Shown: positions 7,010-12,513 of the stretch, in pieces
How the letters are laid out: every line of letters starts with the position of its first letter
How positions within the stretch are numbered: the first letter of the stretch is position 1
NCBI GenBank assembly: GCA_001796865.1
Contig: MGNQ01000027.1
Span: 35,043 to 47,555, forward strand
DNA: 12,513 nucleotides
Reading direction: 5' to 3'
DNA from: Chloroflexi bacterium RBG_16_56_11
GTDB lineage: Bacteria > Chloroflexota > Dehalococcoidia > Dehalococcoidales > RBG-16-60-22
The notes under the pieces: model-generated
Database searches by the model: none
The model's input: only the letters and a program-made list of their open reading frames with translations
Told to the model about the DNA's origin: nothing
Program-made: the position numbers and the translations under genes

Positions 7010-7069
7010 CTGGGCCGTTATCAAGCTGGGGAACAACTTGATTAACAGCTAAAAGTATAGCAGCCGGTC

Positions 7070-7124
7070 CATAAACAATCCATAAATTTCCGTATCAGGC
7101 ACATAAACAATCCATATAATTCCG
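7070..7124. repeat. Pair of 23-base direct repeats
   Basis: Copies at 7070-7092 and 7102-7124 match at 21 of 23 positions and begin CATAAACAATCCATA. They are spaced 32 bases start to start (9 bases between them), about three helical turns. This could be a tandem protein-binding site or the end of a mobile element. No transposase gene is nearby. Confidence 0.75.
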
Positions 7125-7146
7125 GTTCCAAGTAAACACGATTCCC

Positions 7147-7175
7147 TTGCGGTTCGAACCATATTTGTGTTAAAT
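7147..7175 (+). promoter_or_regulatory. Weak candidate promoter for tRNA-Ala
   Basis: TTGCGG (7147-7152), a 17-base spacer and TTAAAT (7170-7175) lie 15 bases before the tRNA. Each hexamer is only a partial match, so this is tentative. Confidence 0.25.
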
Positions 7176-7190
7176 TTGAGATGTACTCCT

Positions 7191-7263
7191 GGGGCCGTAG
7201 TTCACTTGGGAGAACGTTTGACTGGCAGTCAAAAGGTAGGGGGTTCGAATCCCCCCGGCTCCA
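7191..7263 (+). tRNA. tRNA-Ala (anticodon GGC)
   Basis: All arms fold. The acceptor is GGGGCCG (7191-7197) with CGGCTCC (7256-7262), including the G3:U70 pair that identifies alanine tRNAs. The D stem is GTTC/GAAC. The anticodon stem is TTTGA/TCAAA with loop CTGGCAG, so anticodon GGC (7224-7226) reads GCC. The T arm is GGGGG-TTCGAAT-CCCCC, and the discriminator A is at 7263. CCA is not encoded. A short T run follows. Confidence 0.97.
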
Positions 7264-7414
7264 CTTTTTGTCTACATTTTGTGATACCTTTGCTCTATAA
7301 ACGTTCTACTTTTCTTAACATCACTCGCATAGATTGCCTTTTCCCCCGAATTAACCCTGAGACAATCATTTCAAAATAATTTCACGAAGAATCATTAATT
7401 CCTGGTTCTGGGGC

Positions 7415-7445
7415 TTGACTCTACCATCACGTCATAGTTTATATT
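7415..7445 (+). promoter_or_regulatory. Promoter with a 19-base spacer ahead of the MerR-PurC gene
   Basis: TTGACT (7415-7420) and TATATT (7440-7445), each five of six consensus bases, are 19 bases apart. That is the overlong spacing used by MerR-controlled promoters. The spacer holds only a short dyad (CTA-N11-TAG). Transcription would begin at or next to the A of the ATG at 7452, giving a leaderless message. A 17-base alternative uses TTTATA. Confidence 0.5.
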
Positions 7446-7451
7446 TAGATT

Positions 7452-8696
7452 ATGACGGTCTACACAGTAAAAAAATTAGCATCACTGGCTGGAGTCAGTG
7501 TCCGAACGCTGCATTACTACGATGAATTGGGGCTTCTCAAGCCTAGATACCGGCCGGAGAACGGTTACCGGCATTACGATGAGGATTCCATTATCCGGCT
7601 TCAGCAAATTATGTTCTTTCGAGAACTTGGATTCAGCCTCGATGAAATCGCAAAAATAATATCATGTCCGGACTTTGATATAATTGAAGCCCTGAAATCA
7701 CAACGCGAAGTGCTTGTCAAGAAGTCGGAGCGTCTGGGGGAGCTTATTTCGACAGTAGATAAGACCATCAAACAATTGAGAGGAGAAGATAAGATGCAAT
7801 TGACAACAGATTTGCCCCTGCCTTTATTCGTACGCGGCAAAGTGCGTGATACCTACGACCTCAGCAAATTTCTTCTGATTATTGCTACCGACCGTATTTC
7901 AGCTTTTGATGTGGTTCTACCCTGCGGTATTCCAGAAAAAGGTAAGATACTGAATCAAATATCGGTTTACTGGTTTGAACAAACGAAGCATATTATTCAA
8001 AATCATGTTGTTGAAGTTGTTAACGACGTAAAAGTATTGGATAAATATCTACCAGCTAAAAAGCGGTTTGCTTACCCTGAATACCTCGCAGAAAGAAGCA
8101 TGGTAGTTAAGAAGTTAGAGCGGTTGCCCATCGAATGCGTGGCACGAGGTTACCTGTCCGGCTCGGCATGGTCGGAATATAAGGAGACGGGGAAATTGTT
8201 ATGGGCGGACAATTTACCGAAAGGGCTTCGTGAAAGCGAGGCACTACCCAGGCCTCTTTTTACGCCAACTACCAAGGCGGAAACAGGCCATGACGAGCCA
8301 ATAACATTAGAGGGAGTCAAGAAATTAGTTGGCAAAGAAATTGCTGAACAGGTCCGAGATAAGACGCTCACCATCTATAATTTTGCACACAAGCAGGCGC
8401 TCGCAAAAGGAATTATAATCGCTGATACCAAACTGGAGTTCGGATTGGATAATGGTAAACTTATTCTGATAGATGAGCTGCTGACTCCGGACTCGTCGCG
8501 GTTCTGGGATGTGAAGACGTACAAAGTCGGACAGTCCCAGCCGAGCTATGACAAACAGCCCGTACGCGACTGGTTGACAAAATCGGGATGGAATAAAGAA
8601 CCCCCTGCTCCAATGCTGCCTGACGATGTCATTGCATCCACCAGCCGGATTTACCGCACAGCATATGAGAGGTTGACAGGTAAGAAACTACAATAG
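7452..8696 (+). CDS. purC: MerR-type regulator fused to SAICAR synthase (PurC)
   Basis: A single 414-residue frame. Residues 1-114 form a complete MerR-family DNA-binding domain (TVKKLASLAGVSVRTLHYYD, then RYRPENGYRHY) with its dimerisation helix, closest to TipA-like proteins. It stops at the RGEDKM junction where such proteins continue into their effector domain. Residues 115-414 are a full-length SAICAR synthase, which joins CAIR and aspartate with ATP in purine synthesis. They show GKVRDTY (129-135), RGYLSGSAWSEY, DTKLEFG (325-331) and LIDELLTPDSSRFW (337-350), and end normally. No catalytic region appears missing. The full-length ATG has no Shine-Dalgarno; an internal ATG at 7794 has a good one, so free PurC may also be made. 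No other pur genes are nearby. Local GC is lower than in the clp region. Chance loss of a stop between two genes is the main alternative to a functional fusion. Confidence 0.9.
   Translation: MTVYTVKKLASLAGVSVRTLHYYDELGLLKPRYRPENGYRHYDEDSIIRLQQIMFFRELGFSLDEIAKIISCPDFDIIEALKSQREVLVKKSERLGELISTVDKTIKQLRGEDKMQLTTDLPLPLFVRGKVRDTYDLSKFLLIIATDRISAFDVVLPCGIPEKGKILNQISVYWFEQTKHIIQNHVVEVVNDVKVLDKYLPAKKRFAYPEYLAERSMVVKKLERLPIECVARGYLSGSAWSEYKETGKLLWADNLPKGLRESEALPRPLFTPTTKAETGHDEPITLEGVKKLVGKEIAEQVRDKTLTIYNFAHKQALAKGIIIADTKLEFGLDNGKLILIDELLTPDSSRFWDVKTYKVGQSQPSYDKQPVRDWLTKSGWNKEPPAPMLPDDVIASTSRIYRTAYERLTGKKLQ
7781..7796 (+). promoter_or_regulatory. Internal Shine-Dalgarno and in-frame start for PurC alone
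   Basis: AGGAG at 7781-7785 lies 8 bases before an in-frame ATG at 7794. That ATG opens MQLTTDLPLPLFVRGKVRD, a normal PurC N-terminus. It is the best ribosome binding site in the gene and would give a 300-residue PurC. Confidence 0.7.
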
Positions 8697-8722
8697 AAAA
8701 TCTAGTACTGATCTTGAAATGG

Positions 8723-8788
8723 ATTCCCGATCAAGTCGGGAATGACAAGGGAGGGGAGATATATAGGGAATGACAGAGAGGAGATATT
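8723..8788. repeat. Palindromic intergenic repeat with a partial second copy
   Basis: ATTCCCGA (8723-8730) and TCGGGAAT (8736-8743) form a perfect 8-base stem around TCAAG. The wording GGATTCCCG...CGGGAATGACA is of a type dispersed between genes in many bacteria. The right half is partly duplicated: GGGAATGACA at 8738 and again at 8767, each followed by a purine-rich stretch ending GAGATAT. It lies just after the MerR-PurC stop and could terminate or protect that message, though no T run follows. Confidence 0.7.
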
Positions 8789-8792
8789 GCAT

Positions 8793-8984
8793 TTAATTAT
8801 CTTTCCAGACAATACGTTCGGTGTGGTTAGGCATCTTTTGAAGAGCTTTTCTTATAAAAGTTGGACGTAAGTCGATATTGTCCAGTTCTGAGAGAGGAAA
8901 CCAACCGGAGATGATTTTAACTCGATTATCCAGGCTGGAGCATTCCTTGGTGTTGAGAATCCTCGCATTAATCGGCAGTGTCAC
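8793..8984 (-). pseudogene. Remnant of a Nudix hydrolase (C-terminal part)
   Basis: A 63-codon frame on the minus strand resembles the tail of a Nudix protein, most clearly GWFPLSELDNIDLRPTFIRK. The Nudix box itself is absent. Upstream in the same frame the likeness continues past the GTG at 8984 (YVVTLPIN...), but a TAG stands three codons before that GTG and another stop follows about 18 codons beyond. The gene therefore appears to have decayed by nonsense mutation. No ribosome binding site is convincing at the GTG. The remnant is too short and stop-ridden to be an active enzyme. Family likeness is judged by eye. It is unrelated in strand and sequence to the intact Nudix gene at the left of the window. 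Confidence 0.6.
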
Positions 8985-9306
8985 AACATACTATTGGGTT
9001 TCTTGAAGAAGACTCAATTTTAAATACTGAAGCTAAAAACTAAATCGAAGTCTTTACCAGTACTACCTATTGATACCGCGGCTCCACCATCGGGTACAGA
9101 ATAAAGAATCCCTGTCCCTACCCTCCAAACCCCGGCAGGCACCAGCTACATGAAAATGTCATAGTATTGTTAGTTTTCCCGCCCAAATTTTATAACTTCT
9201 CCACGGTCTACTCCTTAGAATTAAATTCAGGTGTCATCCGGTCAATATTTATGTAAACCAGGGTACGGATATCTACGCTTAGACCTTGAATTGAAGATTG
9301 ATTAAT
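8985..9306. other. Gene-poor AT-rich stretch
   Basis: No convincing gene is seen. The first 50 or so bases continue the decayed Nudix frame on the minus strand. A weak promoter-like pair, TTGTTA (9167-9172) and TATAAC (9191-9196) with an 18-base spacer, may serve the DUF1801 gene. CGGCTCCAC at 9079-9087 repeats the nine bases at the 3' end of tRNA-Ala (7256-7264). Confidence 0.5.
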
Positions 9307-9675
9307 ATGGAAAAACAGATTAAAACAATTGATGAATACATTAAAACCGTTCCAGAGGATGTTCAAGGTATTCTTAAAAAATTAAGGCGGCGGATACGAA
9401 AGGCAGCGCCTGATGCTGTCGAACCAATCAGCTATCAGATGCCTACGTTCAAATTGAACGGGAATAATTTAGTACATTTCGCCGCCTGGAAAAATCATAT
9501 TGGATTTTATCCAACACCCTCTGGTATTGTGGCTTTTCAAAAAGAGTTATCACCGTTCAAGCAGTCGAAAGGAGCTATACAATTCCCGCTGGATAAACCA
9601 ATCCCACTCGACCTGGTGGAGAAGATAGTGATATTTCGTGTCAAAGAAAACCAGCCGAAAAAACCAAAAAAATGA
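9307..9675 (+). CDS. DUF1801 (YdhG-like) protein
   Basis: A 122-residue cytoplasmic protein of the DUF1801 family. The family shows in ISYQMPTFKLNG (residues 41-52), FAAWKNHIGFYPTP (58-71), KGAIQFPLDKPIP (88-100) and the closing IFRVKEN. A relative in Bacillus has been described as a frataxin-like iron chaperone, but most members have no known role, so function here is unassigned. The ATG at 9307 is preferred over the TTG at 9298 because family members begin close to this point; neither has a strong Shine-Dalgarno. It ends in a lysine/proline-rich tail. The gene is very AT-rich at its start (16 G+C in the 60 bases from 9301), unlike the flanking transporter genes, which suggests recent arrival. 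It stands alone, convergent with the EamA gene. Confidence 0.85.
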   Translation: MEKQIKTIDEYIKTVPEDVQGILKKLRRRIRKAAPDAVEPISYQMPTFKLNGNNLVHFAAWKNHIGFYPTPSGIVAFQKELSPFKQSKGAIQFPLDKPIPLDLVEKIVIFRVKENQPKKPKK

Positions 9676-9742
9676 GGGGAATGCGATGACTAAAACCGTA
9701 CAAATAATCCCCTGTGCAGTTACACTATAGGTAACAATCAAG

Positions 9743-9756
9743 CTGAGCGGACTCAG
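9743..9756 (-). terminator. Weak hairpin after the EamA gene
   Basis: CTGAG and CTCAG form a 5-base stem with a 4-base loop just past the EamA stop. A second small hairpin (GTTAC/GTAAC, 9719-9735) follows. There is no proper T run, so termination here is only a possibility. Confidence 0.2.
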
Positions 9757-9761
9757 ATAAA

Positions 9762-10643
9762 TCAGGCCTCCCGGTGCATCTCCAGTTTCAACTGGGTAAT
9801 AAGCATTGCGGAGAGAACACAAAGGATGCCAAGGATTGTCCGAATTGTCATCCTTTCGCCCCCAAAGGCGACAGAGAATATACCGGCGAAGACGGGCTCC
9901 ATGGTCAGCACCACCGCTATGTAATTTGGAGATACCAGCGATTGCGCCCAGGTCTGCACGAAGAAAGCCACGGCGGTAGCGAGAACAGCAGTGATACCTA
10001 TCGTTACCCAGATATTAAAGTCGGGAGGAATGGCTATGCCACCCGGGGCGGCAGCTACCAGCGAGATAACAGCCATAATGCCGACTTGAATAAAGGCCAG
10101 CCCGTAGCTGTCATGTTTTGCCGACCACTTCCCGAGACCAATGATATGCAACGCAACAAAAACGGCGCAGGCCAGAGTCAACAACTCCCCGGTGCCGAAC
10201 GCCCAGCCGTGAAGGCTGAGCAGCGCCAGCCCCGCGCAGGCCAGCCCCACCGCCAGCAGAGAATGAGCGCTGAGTTTATGCCGAAGTAGCACCCAGGCAA
10301 ATACCGGTGTAAACACCACCGACATGCCGGTGATGAAACCGGAGATGGCCGGAGAGGTATAAAGCAGTCCCTGTGTCTGGGTGATATAGGCCATCCCGAT
10401 AAGAGCGCCTAAAACAGTACCGTGCCACCATCCTCGCCCCGACATGTGGCTCAAGCAGGCCGGACGCAGGACCAGCATGACAACGGCGGCCAGAGTAAAC
10501 CGGACCGCCAGGAAGTCCATGACCGGCATGTCCTGGATGGCGTCTTTCACGATGAGAAATGTCCAGCCCCACACCGCGGTGACACCGACGAGTGCCGTCA
10601 TGGCCAGCCGTGGAGATTGTTTCCAGTGAAGCAACATCCGCAT
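9762..10643 (-). CDS. EamA-family (drug/metabolite superfamily) transporter
   Basis: A 293-residue inner-membrane protein with ten predicted membrane segments, at about residues 13-32, 44-59, 72-95, 99-120, 128-144, 152-173, 179-201, 211-233, 239-261 and 266-285. They are arranged as two EamA repeats of five. Typical family features are AVWGWTFLIVKDA near the start, SGFITGMSVVFTPV in the first repeat and VVLTMEPVFAGIFS in the second. Such proteins usually export amino acids, nucleobases or drugs; the substrate cannot be read from sequence. It lies 68 bases after the amino-acid ABC ATPase gene on the same strand, so cotranscription is possible and an amino-acid link is a reasonable guess. The ATG at 10643 lacks a clear Shine-Dalgarno; the ATG at 10637 is equally possible. 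Confidence 0.9.
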   Translation of the reverse strand: MRMLLHWKQSPRLAMTALVGVTAVWGWTFLIVKDAIQDMPVMDFLAVRFTLAAVVMLVLRPACLSHMSGRGWWHGTVLGALIGMAYITQTQGLLYTSPAISGFITGMSVVFTPVFAWVLLRHKLSAHSLLAVGLACAGLALLSLHGWAFGTGELLTLACAVFVALHIIGLGKWSAKHDSYGLAFIQVGIMAVISLVAAAPGGIAIPPDFNIWVTIGITAVLATAVAFFVQTWAQSLVSPNYIAVVLTMEPVFAGIFSVAFGGERMTIRTILGILCVLSAMLITQLKLEMHREA

Positions 10644-10711
10644 GATTTGATGTACTTAGATATAGTCTGAAAACCCTGTGTTTATCAGGTTCCCGCCAGA
10701 ACAGGTCAGGT

Positions 10712-11449
<738 letters not shown>

Positions 11450-11453
11450 AGGG

Positions 11454-12332
<879 letters not shown>

Positions 12333-12355
12333 ACTTTACCTGCTTCTTACCCGGT

Positions 12356-12513
12356 TTAATACCACTTTTCTTCGAGTGTTTCGATTATGCCTTCCATGAG
12401 GACTTCTTCAAGACCGTCGTTGATTTTTTTCAATAGCTCCGTCTTTCCTTTGGCTACGGCTATTCCGTAAAATTCGCTAGTAAATGCGGTCCCCGCGATT
12501 TTTAGCTTGTCCG
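12356..12513 (-). CDS. Family-3 extracellular solute-binding protein, C-terminal end
   Basis: The last 52 codons of the receptor of the same importer, reading off the window edge. After a partial codon it runs DKLKIAGTAFTSEFYGIAVA, continues through KGKTELLKKINDGLEE and LMEGIIETLEEKW, and stops at a TAA (12358-12356). The pattern YGIAVxKGxxxLLxxINxGLxxxxxxGxxxxLxxKW is the hallmark C-terminus of the SBP_bac_3 family, which binds polar amino acids in a Venus-flytrap fold outside the membrane. The signal peptide or lipobox and the ligand-binding residues lie outside the window, so the ligand cannot be inferred. It is the first of the three importer genes in transcription order among those visible. 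Confidence 0.9.
   Translation of the reverse strand, partial: DKLKIAGTAFTSEFYGIAVAKGKTELLKKINDGLEEVLMEGIIETLEEKWY

Noticed and set aside
7151..7160. GGTTCGAACC as a tRNA fragment or att core
   Set aside because: It resembles a T loop, but the flanking bases cannot form a T stem; it is only a 10-base palindrome.
7167..7379. Open frame of 70 codons over the tRNA
   Set aside because: It overlaps tRNA-Ala completely and has no ribosome binding site or family likeness.
7348..7401. Inverted repeat GAATTAA/TTAATTC ahead of the MerR-PurC gene
   Set aside because: Seven-base AT-rich arms 40 bases apart are weak, and the repeat lies upstream of the predicted promoter.

Overview
The window looks like chromosomal DNA of a Chloroflexota (Dehalococcoidia-like) bacterium. 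The grounds are an HspR-type regulator sitting between DnaJ and a Clp ATPase, a zinc-ribbon/OB-fold protein, an acyl-CoA dehydrogenase and a family-3 amino-acid ABC transporter, in a genome of roughly 55-62% GC. This is an inference from gene content; no phylogenetic marker is present.

Left part (1-2160): the 5' part of an acyl-CoA dehydrogenase gene (minus strand, running off the window), a divergent Nudix CoA-pyrophosphatase-type gene, and a convergent gene for a zinc-ribbon/proline-rich/OB-fold protein. Centre-left (2300-6240): a complete stress operon, dnaJ-hspR-clpC. It has a perfect-consensus sigma-70-type promoter in front and a strong intrinsic terminator behind. The Clp gene is compositionally mosaic: about 410 bases coding for the end of nucleotide-binding domain 1 and the middle domain are near 39% GC, while the rest is near 60%. 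Next comes a VTT/DedA-type membrane protein gene broken by a -1 frameshift.

Centre-right (about 6940-9760): a lower-GC stretch that starts with a long stem-loop, a pair of 23-base direct repeats and tRNA-Ala(GGC). It carries an unusual gene fusing a MerR-type DNA-binding domain in frame to a complete SAICAR synthase (PurC). A palindromic repeat, a decayed Nudix fragment and a DUF1801 gene follow. The fusion is the most remarkable item. The PurC half keeps its own Shine-Dalgarno sequence and in-frame ATG, so the gene may yield both a MerR-PurC regulator/enzyme and free PurC. The full-length start has no ribosome binding site and lies about where transcription from a 19-base-spacer promoter would begin.

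Right part (9762-12513): all minus strand. In transcription order it holds the C-terminal end of a family-3 solute-binding protein, an amino-acid permease, its ATPase (a polar amino-acid importer operon), then an EamA-family exporter.

The heat-shock genes form a self-regulated module: HspR is expected to repress its own operon, and DnaJ and ClpC handle misfolded proteins. The ABC genes form one importer. The other genes are metabolically unconnected neighbours.
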